This document shows, piece by piece, positions 1 to 9,486 of a stretch of 64,000 bases of DNA. The notes under the pieces are model-generated. The model was not told the DNA's origin. It saw nothing but the letters and a program-made list of their open reading frames with translations, and ran no database searches. The position numbers and the translations under genes are program-made. Source of the DNA: an uncultured Bacilli bacterium (GTDB lineage Bacteria > Bacillota_I > Bacilli_A > RF39 > UBA660); contig CALVRR010000007.1 in assembly GCA_944358705.1 (NCBI GenBank), positions 1-64,000 of the forward strand, written 5' to 3'. How positions within the stretch are numbered: position 1 is the first letter of the stretch; every line of letters begins with the position of its first letter.

Positions 1-19
1 ACGACACGTATAAAATTTT

Positions 20-38
20 GTGATAACTATCACCTCCT
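20..38 (-). promoter_or_regulatory. SD-like site with small hairpin upstream of an off-window gene
   Basis: On the minus strand an AGGAGG (33-38) is followed at once by GTGATA-gt-TATCAC (20-33), a 6-bp inverted repeat. It probably belongs to a minus-strand gene starting at or beyond the left edge. No clear ATG is visible before the edge, so the start cannot be set. The hairpin overlaps the end of the SD and could modulate initiation, but this is inference. Confidence 0.3.
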
Positions 39-71
39 ACTGTATTATTAGAAATCAGTAGAAGTTTCCAT

Positions 72-100
72 AAAAAAACATATTATTTAAAATAATATGT
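72..100 (-). terminator. rho-independent terminator after rluD
   Basis: Inverted repeat with 11-bp arms (78-88 and 90-100) and a one-base loop. On the minus strand it is followed by a run of seven T (complement of 72-78). It lies 3 bases past the rluD stop and closes the dnaE-lspA-rluD transcript. Confidence 0.65.
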
Positions 101-103
101 AAA

Positions 104-1000
104 TTAATTACTATCTCTCAATAATTGTAATTTTTCTAAAAATTCTTCAGGAGGATCCACTTCAAAAAACATTTCTTCTCCAGTACTTGGATGTTTAAAC
201 TTTATGCTCTTAGAATGTAACATTTGACCAAACTCCGTAGACTTACCTCTACCATACATAGGATCATTCGTAACTGGGTAACCAATATAAGCCATATGAA
301 CACGAATTTGATGAGTTCTACCAGTTTCTAAAATACATTCTACCAAGGTATGGTTTAAAAAAGTTTCCAATACTTTAAAATGTGTAACTGCCTCTTTACC
401 ATGAACATCCGTAACTGCCATCTTTTGTCGATTGTTAGGATCTCTTCCAATAGGAGCATCGATAGTACCACTATCATGCTTTATCACTCCATCTACAATA
501 GCAAGATAATGCCGCTCTACTTCCTTATTAGCAATCATCATAGACAAAGCTTCATGAGTTTTCTCATTTTTAGCAACCAACATTAACCCAGATGTATCTT
601 TATCCAATCGATGAACAATACCAGGACGATATTTTTCTCCACCTTCCAATTGAAAACGATATAATAAAGCATTAACTAAAGTACCAGAGTAATGTCCAGG
701 AGCAGGATGAACAACCATTCCACTAGCCTTATTAATAACAAGTAAATCATCATCTTCATAAACAATATCAAGAGGTATATCCTCTGCTTCTATAGAAATT
801 TCATAATTTAAATCATCATTAACTATAATAATATCTCCTAATTTAACTACATAATTATTAGATACTACTTTCTCATTTACTGTAACAAGTCCCTGTTTTA
901 CAAGTTTTTGAATTTTACTTCTAGATAAATTCAGTTCATCTGCTAAATAAGAATCAATTCTCTTCTCGACTTCGCTTGTCACCTGTATCTCGAAATTCAT
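104..1000 (-). CDS. rluD: 23S rRNA pseudouridine synthase, RluD/RluA family
   Basis: Pseudouridine synthase of the RluA/RluD family, which isomerises uridines in 23S rRNA in the cytoplasm. An S4 RNA-binding domain spans about residues 12-58, followed by the catalytic domain with the signature HRLDKDTSGL near residue 130; its Asp is the family nucleophile. Length (298 aa) is normal. An ATG at 1006 abuts the SD AGGAGGG (1007-1013) with no spacing, so the ATG at 1000, six bases further on, is preferred. It overlaps the 3' end of lspA by about 47 bases, as in the usual Firmicute lspA-rluD pair. The exact uridine target cannot be told from sequence. Confidence 0.93.
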   Translation of the reverse strand: MNFEIQVTSEVEKRIDSYLADELNLSRSKIQKLVKQGLVTVNEKVVSNNYVVKLGDIIIVNDDLNYEISIEAEDIPLDIVYEDDDLLVINKASGMVVHPAPGHYSGTLVNALLYRFQLEGGEKYRPGIVHRLDKDTSGLMLVAKNEKTHEALSMMIANKEVERHYLAIVDGVIKHDSGTIDAPIGRDPNNRQKMAVTDVHGKEAVTHFKVLETFLNHTLVECILETGRTHQIRVHMAYIGYPVTNDPMYGRGKSTEFGQMLHSKSIKFKHPSTGEEMFFEVDPPEEFLEKLQLLRDSN

Positions 1001-1490
1001 TTCCATCCCTCCTAAGAATATTAATAGCTAATATAACAAAACCAACGGTAATACCAATATCAGCAATATTAAAGACTGGAAAACCATATCCAAAAATATC
1101 AAAAGATAAATAGTCAACTACCGCACCATACAAAATACGATCAATTAAATTACCAACAATTCCACCAATAACAATACCAAGTCCAAAAATTCTCCACTTC
1201 GTCATTTTCTCTTCCGTTAAAACATAATAATGAAGAAAAGCAAGAACTAAAACACTAAGAATAATTAATAAAATGGTTGCTCCACTAAAAAGACTAAAAG
1301 CAGCTCCCTTATTTTCTACATGATAAATAGAAAAGAAACCTGGAATAACATCAATTTCTTCCAACAAAGGAATCTTAGAACGAACTAACAGTTTAATAAG
1401 TTGATCAAGCATTAACCATACACAAGCAATACTATATACATATTCTCGATTTTTTAATAACATTTTTTCTTTTTTAGTTTTTCTTTTCAT
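954..1490 (-). CDS. lspA: lipoprotein signal peptidase (signal peptidase II)
   Basis: Membrane aspartyl protease that removes the signal peptide of diacylglyceryl prolipoproteins. Several hydrophobic segments are visible. The two family motifs are intact: GNLIDR followed by VVDYL, and FNIADIGI; the conserved Asp residues form the catalytic dyad. The ATG at 1490 has AAGGAG 8 bases upstream inside the dnaE tail; a TTG just before it is not needed. It is preceded by dnaE (17-base overlap) and followed by rluD (overlap), so it is translationally coupled in a three-gene unit. Substrates in this window include the arginine-binding lipoprotein at 14080-14811. Confidence 0.94.
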   Translation of the reverse strand: MKRKTKKEKMLLKNREYVYSIACVWLMLDQLIKLLVRSKIPLLEEIDVIPGFFSIYHVENKGAAFSLFSGATILLIILSVLVLAFLHYYVLTEEKMTKWRIFGLGIVIGGIVGNLIDRILYGAVVDYLSFDIFGYGFPVFNIADIGITVGFVILAINILRRDGNEFRDTGDKRSREEN

Positions 1491-4440
1491 CAAAATTCTC
1501 CTTCTCTTTTAAAAATTTAACTTTTTGCACAACCACTTGAAATTGATCCAAACGTTTTTCAACAGTACCCCGAATTTTTAACAAATCCCCTTTTTCTATA
1601 TTTTCATACAATCGATATATTTTAGGAAACAAAGTAAAATCCGCAGTAGCTGACTCATCACTACCAGTAATAAAAGCCATTTTATCTCCTTTTTTTGTAT
1701 TAATTACCTTTATTTTATCAACTAATATTAAAGTATCAACTGTTTTTGAGAAAAATTCTGGAATTTTATTTAAAGAAATTGCATAAGGATTATCTTTTTT
1801 ATACATAGTAGTAGGATGATTAGATAAATAAAAACCAAAGACTTCTTTTTCTTTTTCTAACAAATAACTATCTTCATATTCCTTCTTCTCTTCCATATCT
1901 GGTAACATAACTAAAGAAGGATCAATATCTTTCGTAAGTTCTGCATAATTAAATAAGCTATCTAAATTATAAATAAGAGTTGCTCTATTATAAGAGAATT
2001 CATGAAAAACATCAGCATAAATTAACGTTTCTAAATTTTTCTTACCAACCCCAGCAATATACAATCGACTAAAAGCATCATAAATACTAACAAACTTTCC
2101 TTCTTCTCTAGCCTTTAAAATACTATTCGCCACCACAACACCAATAGATTTTATATTAGAAAAAGGATAAATAATTTTTCCGTCTTTTACAACATATCGA
2201 ATATCACTAAGATTAATAGACGGTTTTAAAATATGCAAATGATTTGCACGTGCTTCCATAATATATTCATGAGTTTTAGACTCACTTCCGATAACATTCG
2301 TAAGCAAATTGGCAAAGAAAATAGTTTGGTAATGACTCTTCAAATAAGCCATTTTATAGGCAATAATAGAATAAGCAACAGAATGAGAACGATTAAATCC
2401 ATACCCAGCAAAATTTAATATCAAATCAAAAATCTTTTTAGAAACCTCATAACTATGACCATGTTCTAAACTTTTATGAATAAATTTTTCTTCTTCATTT
2501 TTTAACAAATCTAATTTTTTCTTACTCATTGCACGTCGTAAAATATCAGCTTCTCCCAAACTATATCCAGCAAATCTACTAGCCACTTGCATAATTTGTT
2601 CTTGATAAATAATAATACCATACGTATTTTTTAAAATTGGTTCTAAACATGGATCTAAATACGTAATTTCTTCTTCCCCGTGCTTTCTACGAATATAAGA
2701 ATCAATATTAATCGCAGGACCAGGTCGAAATAAAGCAATCGCCGCAAATATATCTTCAAATTGATTCGGTCTAAGATTACGCAAAAAATTTCTCATACCA
2801 GTCGATTCAAATTGAAATATTCCACTCGTATTCGCCATTTCAAAAATATGAAGAGCTTCTTTATCATCAAGAGGAATTTGATTAAAGTTAATCTTTTCTC
2901 CTAAAGTAGTTTCAATATCTTTTAAAATATTATGAATAATAGTAAGATTCTTAAGACCTAAGAAGTCCATTTTTAATAATCCTAAATCTTCTAAATATTC
3001 CATAGAATAACTAGTTAAATACATACCTTCACTAACCGTAAGAGGTAATACTTCATCCAAATCTTTCTGACACATAACAATACCAGCGGCATGCGAAGAA
3101 GTATGTCTTGGAAAGCCTTCAAAACGAAGAGCAATTTTAAACATCTTACTAAGTAACAAATCACTATCAATACGGGCTTTAAAAGAAGCATTCTTCTCAT
3201 AAAAATCAGAAAGCTTATCCTTTGTAAAAGAAGGAATAAACTTACTTAATCCATCCACTTTATAAGTAGGAACATTTAACACACGACTAACATCCCGAAT
3301 TACCTGTTTTGCTCCCATCGTACCAAAAGTAACAATTCCCGCCACTCTTTTTTTCCCATATTTTGAAACTACATACTGTATCACTTCATCTCGCTTATCA
3401 TCTGGAAAATCAGTATCGATATCTGGCATCGTTTTTCTCTCTGGATTTAAAAAACGTTCAAACAACAAATCATATTTCAAAGGATCAATTTCTGTAATCC
3501 CAAGACAATAAGACACCAAACTACCAGCGGCACTACCCCTTCCAGGACCAACCAAAATATCATGTTGTTTCGCATATTTAATAAAATCATATACCACCAA
3601 AAAATAATTTGAAAATCCCATTTCATCAATAATTTTCAACTCATAGCTAAGTCGCTTACGATAAGAATCACTAACGTTTTCTCCCAGACGACGATTAAGA
3701 CCAGCTTTAGAAAGTTCAAATAAATATTTACTAGGATCACTACACTCATAAATTGGAAGTAAAAGTTCAGGTTTTGGAAATTCTAAATTACAGGCATCAC
3801 TGATTCTCATAGTATTTAAAAGACCAACATTATCAGTACGTTCTAATAAATTAGGAATTTCTAATTCATGATTTAAAATATCATATTCCACTTCATCACT
3901 AACAGTCTTCCCATCACGTATTTTATATAAATAAGTAAGATAATCACTATCCTCTTTATGTAGATATAAAGAAAGAGGAAAAAACACGACATTTTTAGTA
4001 TCTAGTAAAACTTCTCTTTCTTCGACTTTATTAGAATATCCTAAATACAAATCAGAATAAATTTCTTTAACTAAGGAATACTTACTTCGACTATCAAAAG
4101 GTAATACACTAATAACATCAGAAGAAAAAGACTTTAAATCATCAACAGTTACTTTTCTTTCATTCTGAATAGTAGATAGTTTAATCAAATTTTGATATCC
4201 CTTATAATTTTTACAATATAATATAACCACAAAATCTTCTAAAGTAATAGTAAGACCAATTATAGGTTTAATATCTACTTTTTGACACTTCTTAATAAAT
4301 TCCATCACTCCATACATAGAATCATCACTAAGTGCTATACTAGAGATTTTATGATGTACCGCAAAAGAAACTAAATCATCGATTGTTAACATACTAGAAA
4401 GTAATGAATAATTACTCTTATTATATAATGGTATATACAT
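1474..4440 (-). CDS. dnaE: DNA polymerase III subunit alpha, DnaE type
   Basis: C-family replicative DNA polymerase of 988 aa. Order: PHP-type N-terminal domain (about 1-200), polymerase core with the palm signature PDIDTDFPDD, fingers and helix-hairpin-helix region, then a C-terminal OB-fold (about 890-985). The PHP domain looks degenerate: the usual metal-binding His motifs are replaced (LSDDSMYG where LTDH-like sequence is expected), so exonuclease activity from this domain is unlikely. An upstream ATG at 4455 overlaps the SD itself (AGGAGG), so the ATG at 4440 is chosen. First gene of the dnaE-lspA-rluD unit. Confidence 0.95.
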   Translation of the reverse strand: MYIPLYNKSNYSLLSSMLTIDDLVSFAVHHKISSIALSDDSMYGVMEFIKKCQKVDIKPIIGLTITLEDFVVILYCKNYKGYQNLIKLSTIQNERKVTVDDLKSFSSDVISVLPFDSRSKYSLVKEIYSDLYLGYSNKVEEREVLLDTKNVVFFPLSLYLHKEDSDYLTYLYKIRDGKTVSDEVEYDILNHELEIPNLLERTDNVGLLNTMRISDACNLEFPKPELLLPIYECSDPSKYLFELSKAGLNRRLGENVSDSYRKRLSYELKIIDEMGFSNYFLVVYDFIKYAKQHDILVGPGRGSAAGSLVSYCLGITEIDPLKYDLLFERFLNPERKTMPDIDTDFPDDKRDEVIQYVVSKYGKKRVAGIVTFGTMGAKQVIRDVSRVLNVPTYKVDGLSKFIPSFTKDKLSDFYEKNASFKARIDSDLLLSKMFKIALRFEGFPRHTSSHAAGIVMCQKDLDEVLPLTVSEGMYLTSYSMEYLEDLGLLKMDFLGLKNLTIIHNILKDIETTLGEKINFNQIPLDDKEALHIFEMANTSGIFQFESTGMRNFLRNLRPNQFEDIFAAIALFRPGPAINIDSYIRRKHGEEEITYLDPCLEPILKNTYGIIIYQEQIMQVASRFAGYSLGEADILRRAMSKKKLDLLKNEEEKFIHKSLEHGHSYEVSKKIFDLILNFAGYGFNRSHSVAYSIIAYKMAYLKSHYQTIFFANLLTNVIGSESKTHEYIMEARANHLHILKPSINLSDIRYVVKDGKIIYPFSNIKSIGVVVANSILKAREEGKFVSIYDAFSRLYIAGVGKKNLETLIYADVFHEFSYNRATLIYNLDSLFNYAELTKDIDPSLVMLPDMEEKKEYEDSYLLEKEKEVFGFYLSNHPTTMYKKDNPYAISLNKIPEFFSKTVDTLILVDKIKVINTKKGDKMAFITGSDESATADFTLFPKIYRLYENIEKGDLLKIRGTVEKRLDQFQVVVQKVKFLKEKENFDEKKN

Positions 4441-4547
4441 ATAAAACCTCCTCATATCTATTTTACCATAAATTATAAAAATAAAAATTTAAATTAACTT
4501 GATAAATAATAATAAGACAAAAATTATGAACTTTTAGACAAATATAT

Positions 4548-4576
4548 TTGACTTATAACACTTTTTATGTTAAAGT
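4548..4576 (+). promoter_or_regulatory. possible promoter for rpmB
   Basis: A TTGACT at 4548-4553 is followed at about 17 bases by a weak TAAAGT. It is the best candidate in the gap between the divergent dnaE and rpmB genes and leaves a roughly 35-base leader before the rpmB start. The -10 match is poor. Confidence 0.3.
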
Positions 4577-4614
4577 TATTAAGCAGAAAGAAAAAGAGCA
4601 AAGGAGGACGAAAG

Positions 4615-4794
4615 ATGGCAGCAAATGTATCAAAAAGAAAAGGAAATGTAAAAAATAAAAGATCTCACTCTTTAAGAGCTACAAAAGCAAGACAAAATTT
4701 AAATTTACAAATTGCAAAAATGGCTGATGGAACTAGAAAGAGAATTTCAACTAAAGAAAAAAGAACTTTATTAAAAAATGAAAAAGCTGCATAA
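4615..4794 (+). CDS. rpmB: 50S ribosomal protein L28
   Basis: Small basic ribosomal protein of 59 aa. Family traits visible are GNVKNKRSHS, TKARQNLNLQ and the C-terminal DGTRKRISTKEKRTL block, matching L28's SH-x-x-x-TKR/NLQ and R-(V/I)-S-T pattern. The N-terminal Cys-containing turn of many L28 proteins is absent, giving a cysteine-free form. The start is fixed by AAGGAGGACG directly before ATG 4615; a longer open frame from 4567 lacks an SD. Single-gene transcript closed by a terminator that begins inside the coding region. Confidence 0.85.
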   Translation: MAANVSKRKGNVKNKRSHSLRATKARQNLNLQIAKMADGTRKRISTKEKRTLLKNEKAA

Positions 4795-4811
4795 GAAATG
4801 CAGTTTTTTTA
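4787..4811 (+). terminator. rho-independent terminator of rpmB
   Basis: CTGCAT (4787-4792) pairs with ATGCAG (4798-4803), followed by eight T. The rpmB stop codon lies in the loop. Confidence 0.85.
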
Positions 4812-4816
4812 TTACA

Positions 4817-4841
4817 TAAAAATAAGGATACAAATGTACCC
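4817..4841 (-). terminator. terminator of the 4848-5555 gene
   Basis: On the minus strand GGGTAC-ATTT-GTATCC (4826-4841, one G-T pair) is followed by TTATTTTT. It starts 6 bases past the stop of the gene at 4848. Confidence 0.65.
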
Positions 4842-4847
4842 TTTTTA

Positions 4848-5555
4848 TTATTGACAAGTATATCCTCCACTCATAAGTTTTTGCTGGATAGCATCCTTCG
4901 TATTGGTAGAAGCAAACTCCACTCTCGCAAAACTATTGCTCGTATGAAGAGCAGTCAAAGTTGCTGGATTAAACTTAGTAAAGTCTACTGTCAAAGTTGC
5001 TGTATACCCATCCACAACGGTAGGTGTAGTACTAGCTGTTGGTGCTTTTTCTAATAAATAACCAGTAATTGGTGTTTGCATTAAATTAGTTAAAGAAGTA
5101 TCTAAACTAACAATACTAGAAGGAGTCTGTGTAACATTCGCTCCTGCTTTTATATTCATTACTTTTTTATAACTTGTTAATACACCAGTATCTTGAAACT
5201 GAAAAGTATACGTAGTGGTAACCAAGGTAGCATCCGTAGTGTTTGTTTGACTTGCTGTACATGTTAAAGTTAGAGGATTAATAGCAGTCTCATTATCATC
5301 TGAAGAAACATTTTCTTGTCTTTGCTCAGAAACTGTTGGAGTTTCCTCAATATCACGACTACTTAACATAATGCTAACCCCAGGATAACACAATCCAAGA
5401 GAAATAGAAAAAATTCCTAATATAGCAAAAACAGCTGCCGGTTTTTTACTAGTCTTTTTTTCGTATTTAGCAGCTTTTTCTAACTCTTTTAAATTTAATA
5501 CTTGAGTCCTTGTTAATTCTTCAAGTTCTTCTTTAGATTTTCTTCTACGAGCCAT
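4848..5555 (-). CDS. membrane-anchored protein of unknown function
   Basis: Not recognised. 235 aa: a highly charged cytoplasmic N-terminus (MARRRKSKEELEELTR) with a short predicted coiled coil, one transmembrane helix at about 42-65, an acidic linker, then an extracytoplasmic domain rich in Thr, Ser and Val. Type II-like topology (N-in, C-out) is inferred. GAGGGTG lies about 7 bases before ATG 5555; an upstream GTG at 5564 overlaps the SD. It stands alone between rpmB and typA. No catalytic motif is seen; the C-terminal beta-rich part ends in GGYTCQ. Confidence 0.75.
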   Translation of the reverse strand: MARRRKSKEELEELTRTQVLNLKELEKAAKYEKKTSKKPAAVFAILGIFSISLGLCYPGVSIMLSSRDIEETPTVSEQRQENVSSDDNETAINPLTLTCTASQTNTTDATLVTTTYTFQFQDTGVLTSYKKVMNIKAGANVTQTPSSIVSLDTSLTNLMQTPITGYLLEKAPTASTTPTVVDGYTATLTVDFTKFNPATLTALHTSNSFARVEFASTNTKDAIQQKLMSGGYTCQ

Positions 5556-5603
5556 AGCAATCACCCTCTACTATTATCATTATAGTAGAATTCATAAAAA
5601 ATA

Positions 5604-5632
5604 GCAAACAAAAATAGCCATTTCTGACTATT
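5604..5632 (-). terminator. terminator of typA
   Basis: Minus-strand AATAGTCA-GAAA-TGGCTATT (5613-5632, one G-T pair) followed by a T-rich stretch; it begins right at the typA stop. Confidence 0.65.
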
Positions 5633-5634
5633 TT

Positions 5635-7455
5635 TTAATTACTTTTTTTATTTCTAGCATCAAATTTCTTACGTTCTTCCGTATTTAGGATTTTTTTACG
5701 CAAACGAATGAAATTTGGTGTAACTTCAACTAATTCATCAGAATTAATATAATCAAGGGCATATTCCAAAGTAATTGGACGAGGACGTTTTAATACAACC
5801 GTATGATCACTTCCAGCAGCACGAGTGTTCGTCAATTGTTTTCCTTTCACAACATTAACTGCTAAATCGTTATCACGATTACATTCACCAACAATCATAC
5901 CTTCATATACTTCCGTACCAGGTTCAATAAACATAATTCCACGGTCTTCTAGGTTTCCAATAGAATAAGCTGTAGAAGAACCATTTTCCATAGAAACTAA
6001 AACGCCAAATTTTCTCTCTCCTACATCTACATTCTCATAAGGCATATACTCTTTAAAACTATGTGACATAATACCATAACCCTTAGTAAGAGTCATAAAA
6101 TCAGTAGAAAAACCGATTAACCCACGAGAAGGAATCGTATATAATAAACGTGTTTGTCCATTAATGTTCGTCATATTATCCATTTTAGCACCACGTAATC
6201 CTAATTGCTCAATAACAGCTCCAACAGAATCATCTGGAACATCAATTTGTAATTCCTCATATGGTTCGTATTTCACACCATCTTTTTCTTTAATAATAAC
6301 TTTAGGTTTACTAACTTCAAGCTCAAATCCTTCACGACGCATATTTTCAATTAAAATACTTAAATGTAATTCACCACGTCCACTAACAACAAAACTATCA
6401 TTCGTAAATGGTTCAACCTTTAAACTAACATCACGTTGCGTTTCTCTCATCAAACGTTCTTCAATCTTACGAGCTGTAACAATCTTACCATCCCGACCTA
6501 CAAAAGGAGATGAATTTGCCCCAAATGTCATTTGTAATGTTGGTTCATCAATATGCAATAACGGTAATGGTAAAACATCCGTAGTATTACATAAAGTTTC
6601 TCCAACCGAAATATCACTAAGACCCGCAACTGCAACAATATCTCCTGCTTCCGCTTGTTCAATCTCAACACGTTTGTATCCATAAAAACCAAATAATTTT
6701 TGAATTCTAAATTGTTTTGTAGAACCATCTAAACGACAACAAGTTACCATTTCACCAGTCTTAATCGTACCATTATGTACACGACCAATACCAATTCTAC
6801 CAACAAATTCATTATAATCTAAAAGTGCAGGTTGGAATTGTAAAGGTTTCGAACTATCACCAGTAGGTTCAGGAATTTCTTCTAAAATAGTATCAAGAAT
6901 TTCTCCAAAACCTTCCGTTTGTGTACTTAAATCATCACTATAAGAACATGTACCATTTAAAGCAGATGCATAGATAACTTTAAAATCAAGTTGACTATCA
7001 TCAGCTCCAAGTTCAATAAATAAATCCAACACTTCATCAACGACTTGACTACATCTAGCACTAGGTTTATCAACCTTATTAACAACAACAATAGGTTTCA
7101 CATGAGCTTCAAATGCTTTCTTTAATACAAAACGAGTTTGTGGCATAGCACCTTCATAAGCATCAACAACCAAAATAACTCCGTCAACCATATTCATAAT
7201 ACGTTCCACTTCTCCACCAAAATCAGCATGTCCTGGCGTATCTAAAATATTAATACGTACACCCTTATAATCTAAAGCCGTTGTCTTTGCTAAAATAGTA
7301 ATACCACGTTCTTTTTCTAATGCATTAGAGTCCATTGATACATTAGAAACATCTTCATTATCACGAAACATTCCAGAATGTTTCAAAATACCATCTACTA
7401 ATGTAGTTTTACCATGGTCTACATGCGCAATAATCGCAACATTTCTCTTATTCAT
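5635..7455 (-). CDS. typA: ribosome-associated GTPase TypA/BipA
   Basis: Translational GTPase of the EF-G/LepA class that acts on the ribosome, linked in other bacteria to 50S assembly and growth under stress or cold. 606 aa, full length. G1 [10 protein letters not shown] (about residue 10), switch [17 protein letters not shown]4 NKVDK and G5 SALNG are intact. These are followed by domain II, an EF-G-like domain V and the BipA-specific C-terminal domain. AGAGGTG precedes ATG 7455. Monocistronic; its own terminator overlaps the stop. Confidence 0.96.
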   Translation of the reverse strand: MNKRNVAIIAHVDHGKTTLVDGILKHSGMFRDNEDVSNVSMDSNALEKERGITILAKTTALDYKGVRINILDTPGHADFGGEVERIMNMVDGVILVVDAYEGAMPQTRFVLKKAFEAHVKPIVVVNKVDKPSARCSQVVDEVLDLFIELGADDSQLDFKVIYASALNGTCSYSDDLSTQTEGFGEILDTILEEIPEPTGDSSKPLQFQPALLDYNEFVGRIGIGRVHNGTIKTGEMVTCCRLDGSTKQFRIQKLFGFYGYKRVEIEQAEAGDIVAVAGLSDISVGETLCNTTDVLPLPLLHIDEPTLQMTFGANSSPFVGRDGKIVTARKIEERLMRETQRDVSLKVEPFTNDSFVVSGRGELHLSILIENMRREGFELEVSKPKVIIKEKDGVKYEPYEELQIDVPDDSVGAVIEQLGLRGAKMDNMTNINGQTRLLYTIPSRGLIGFSTDFMTLTKGYGIMSHSFKEYMPYENVDVGERKFGVLVSMENGSSTAYSIGNLEDRGIMFIEPGTEVYEGMIVGECNRDNDLAVNVVKGKQLTNTRAAGSDHTVVLKRPRPITLEYALDYINSDELVEVTPNFIRLRKKILNTEERKKFDARNKKSN

Positions 7456-7497
7456 ACTTCACACCTCTTCTTACATCGCTCCCAATTATAGCACAAA

Positions 7498-7528
7498 ACA
7501 AAAAAAAATACTAGACATTTCTAATATT
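7498..7528 (-). terminator. terminator of the interrupted small gene
   Basis: Minus-strand AATATTAGA-AATG-TCTAGTATT (7507-7528) followed by nine T, about 10 bases past the TGA at 7538. A functional terminator implies that the interrupted unit upstream was, or still is, transcribed. Confidence 0.75.
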
Positions 7529-7537
7529 TTTATTTTA

Positions 7538-7813
7538 TCAAAGACGACGAAAGTTCTGTCTTTCTTCCTCAGAACAAGGACGTAAAGTACCATCCTCCAT
7601 AACCTCAGCCAAATCCTCAGGTACAGAATCATAATCCTCTAAATTATGAGTTCTTAACCATTCTTCATATCTCTCTTGAGCTTCTGGATGACTAGCTCTA
7701 TATTCAGCAATTTCTTAATTAATTGAGTCTCCAATCGGATCCAAAGTTGGTTCAGATACTCCTCCCATAACATCTCCAAAAGATATATTGGTACGATTTG
7801 TATTATTTTCCAT
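7538..7813 (-). pseudogene. small acidic protein gene interrupted by an in-frame TAA
   Basis: A 92-codon frame starting at ATG 7813 (SD AGGGGG, good promoter at 7833-7861) runs 32 codons to TAA at 7715-7717. It then continues in the same frame for 58 codons to TGA at 7538-7540, directly followed by a strong terminator. The second part is strongly coding-like (EIAEYRASHPEAQERYEEWL, then acidic and Trp/Tyr-containing sequence). The frame is preserved across the stop, so a single point mutation or a recoded stop is the simplest reading. Function unknown; small, acidic and probably soluble. Confidence 0.6.
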
Positions 7814-7832
7814 AGCAAAATCCCCCTAAAAA

Positions 7833-7861
7833 AGTATATAATACTATTTACGGAAAAGCAA
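7833..7861 (-). promoter_or_regulatory. promoter of the interrupted small gene
   Basis: Minus strand: TTGCTT (7856-7861), 17-base spacer, TATACT (7833-7838), ending 20 bases upstream of the ATG at 7813. The remaining gap to 8000 shows no other signal I recognise. Confidence 0.6.
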
Positions 7862-7999
7862 TATTACATCAATCTCTAAAAAGCATCAATGAACGATATT
7901 ATTTATTAATTTCTTCATTTAAAATAAAAATCAAACAAACTCTTTAATAACCATGTCATCACATTATCTCATCATCATATATTTCACACTTTTATTAGC

Positions 8000-8030
8000 A
8001 AAAAAAAGATGCAGACAAATGTCTACATCT
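8000..8030 (-). terminator. terminator of the arginine operon
   Basis: Minus-strand AGATGTAGAC-ATTT-GTCTGCATCT (8007-8030, one G-T pair) followed by eight T. It starts 9 bases past the YfcC gene stop and closes the seven-gene unit that begins at 14811. Confidence 0.85.
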
Positions 8031-8038
8031 AATGAATT

Positions 8039-9484
8039 CTAAAGCATTACCATCAAGAACGTTAATATAATAATATTAACAACTGCAATAGTAAGTACAA
8101 CTTTTCCTGCCCATTTTACCCAGGTAGTATATTCTACTTTAGCTAAAGCAAGACCTCCCATGATAGCTCCACAAGTTGGTGTAATAAGATTTACTAAACC
8201 ATTAGCAGCAACCATAGTCATAATCGTAGTTTCAACACTATATCCTACTTGATTAGCAAGTGGCCCAATAATAGGTGCAGATAAAGTTGCTAAACCTGAA
8301 CTAGATGGAACAAGTACAGATAATACTACATGTAATAAGTAATTTAATGGAGCAAATACAAATTCAGGTACAAGTTGTAAAATATTAGCAGCATTATAAA
8401 TAATATAATTATCTAAATAAGTACTTTGCATTAAAACAGAAGCACCTCTAGCGATAGCAATAATTAAAATTACTCCTACCATATCATCAGCACCATCAAT
8501 AAAGGTATCTACAAATTGTTTCTCACCAGTACGGTTAATAAATCCAATAACAACAGACATAACTAAAAACCAAAGTGCCGCTTCATAGAAATACCAACTA
8601 CCAAGAGGAGTACCAGTTAACCATCCAGTAGTATCTTTAAAGAAAGTTACTCCAAATTCTTCCCATGGAATAAATCCAACAATCATAACAATGAAAGTCA
8701 ATCCAAATAAACATAAAGTAATAATTTGTTTCGTTGTTAATTTTACATCCTCATTCTTTTTAGCAGCATGAGCTCCATATTCCATTTCCATGTTCTTTCT
8801 CTCTTGCAAAGAAAGAATTGTAGAACCCTTCTTTTTAATAACTTTTTTAGCATAATTTGTGACAAATAAAATAGAAATTAATAAAGTAGTAAGCCATAAG
8901 ATAACACCAATAGCAATAATCAATCCCTGATTTACTTTAACATTATCAGGTAAAGCACTAACTGCTGCTCCTACAGCAAAAGGGTTAATTGTAGATCCCA
9001 AAACTCCAGAACCTGCTCCTAATAATACAATAGCAGAAGACACTATAGTATCCATTCCTGCCATAACCATAGCAGCAGCAAGTAAAGCATAGAAACCTAC
9101 TGTTTCCTCTAACATACCATAAGTAGTACCTGCAATAGAGAAAATAAACATTAAGATAGGAATTAAAGCAAGTTCATTTCCCTTTAACTTCTTAACTAAA
9201 ACTTGAATTCCTGTCTCTAAAGCTTTCGTTTTTCCAACGACAGCTAAGAACCCTCCTAAAATAAGTACGAAAATACATACATCAATTGCATTTTCAAATC
9301 CTAAAATTGGGGACATTAATATATCTGATAATGATGCTCTAACAACACCAGTACCATTAATAATAGTATCTCCATCAAATTGAGCTGCTGGTAAAATATA
9401 TGTTAGCAACCCTAAAAGAAAAATTAAAATTAATATAATTGAAAAAGCTGTTATAAAGCCTTTTCTTTTCTTTTTTGTAGCCAT
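8039..9484 (-). CDS. YfcC/ArcD-type membrane carrier of the arginine deiminase operon
   Basis: Polytopic membrane protein of 481 aa with about 12 hydrophobic segments, of the YfcC / C4-dicarboxylate anaerobic carrier type. This family includes arginine/ornithine antiporters found in arc operons. Charged N-terminus MATKKKRKGF, then alternating helices; a Gly/Asn-rich NPFAVGAA and a PSSSGLATLSAP re-entrant-like motif resemble ion-transporter-superfamily hairpins. Last gene of the operon, 2 bases after arcC. Context suggests export of ornithine in exchange for arginine, complementing the ABC importer at the operon's head; substrate is inferred, not seen. Confidence 0.85.
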   Translation of the reverse strand: MATKKKRKGFITAFSIILILIFLLGLLTYILPAAQFDGDTIINGTGVVRASLSDILMSPILGFENAIDVCIFVLILGGFLAVVGKTKALETGIQVLVKKLKGNELALIPILMFIFSIAGTTYGMLEETVGFYALLAAAMVMAGMDTIVSSAIVLLGAGSGVLGSTINPFAVGAAVSALPDNVKVNQGLIIAIGVILWLTTLLISILFVTNYAKKVIKKKGSTILSLQERKNMEMEYGAHAAKKNEDVKLTTKQIITLCLFGLTFIVMIVGFIPWEEFGVTFFKDTTGWLTGTPLGSWYFYEAALWFLVMSVVIGFINRTGEKQFVDTFIDGADDMVGVILIIAIARGASVLMQSTYLDNYIIYNAANILQLVPEFVFAPLNYLLHVVLSVLVPSSSGLATLSAPIIGPLANQVGYSVETTIMTMVAANGLVNLITPTCGAIMGGLALAKVEYTTWVKWAGKVVLTIAVVNIIILTFLMVML

Positions 9485-9486
9485 AA

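Noticed and set aside
4567-4794. Ribosomal protein S20 or a 75-residue longer form for the small basic gene
   Set aside because: The SH-x-x-x-TK ... NLQ ... DGT-x-K-R-I-S-T pattern fits L28, and the SD fixes the shorter start at 4615.
6164-6685. 173-codon plus-strand frame inside typA
   Set aside because: It is antisense to a highly conserved gene, has no SD or promoter, and its composition mirrors the typA codons.
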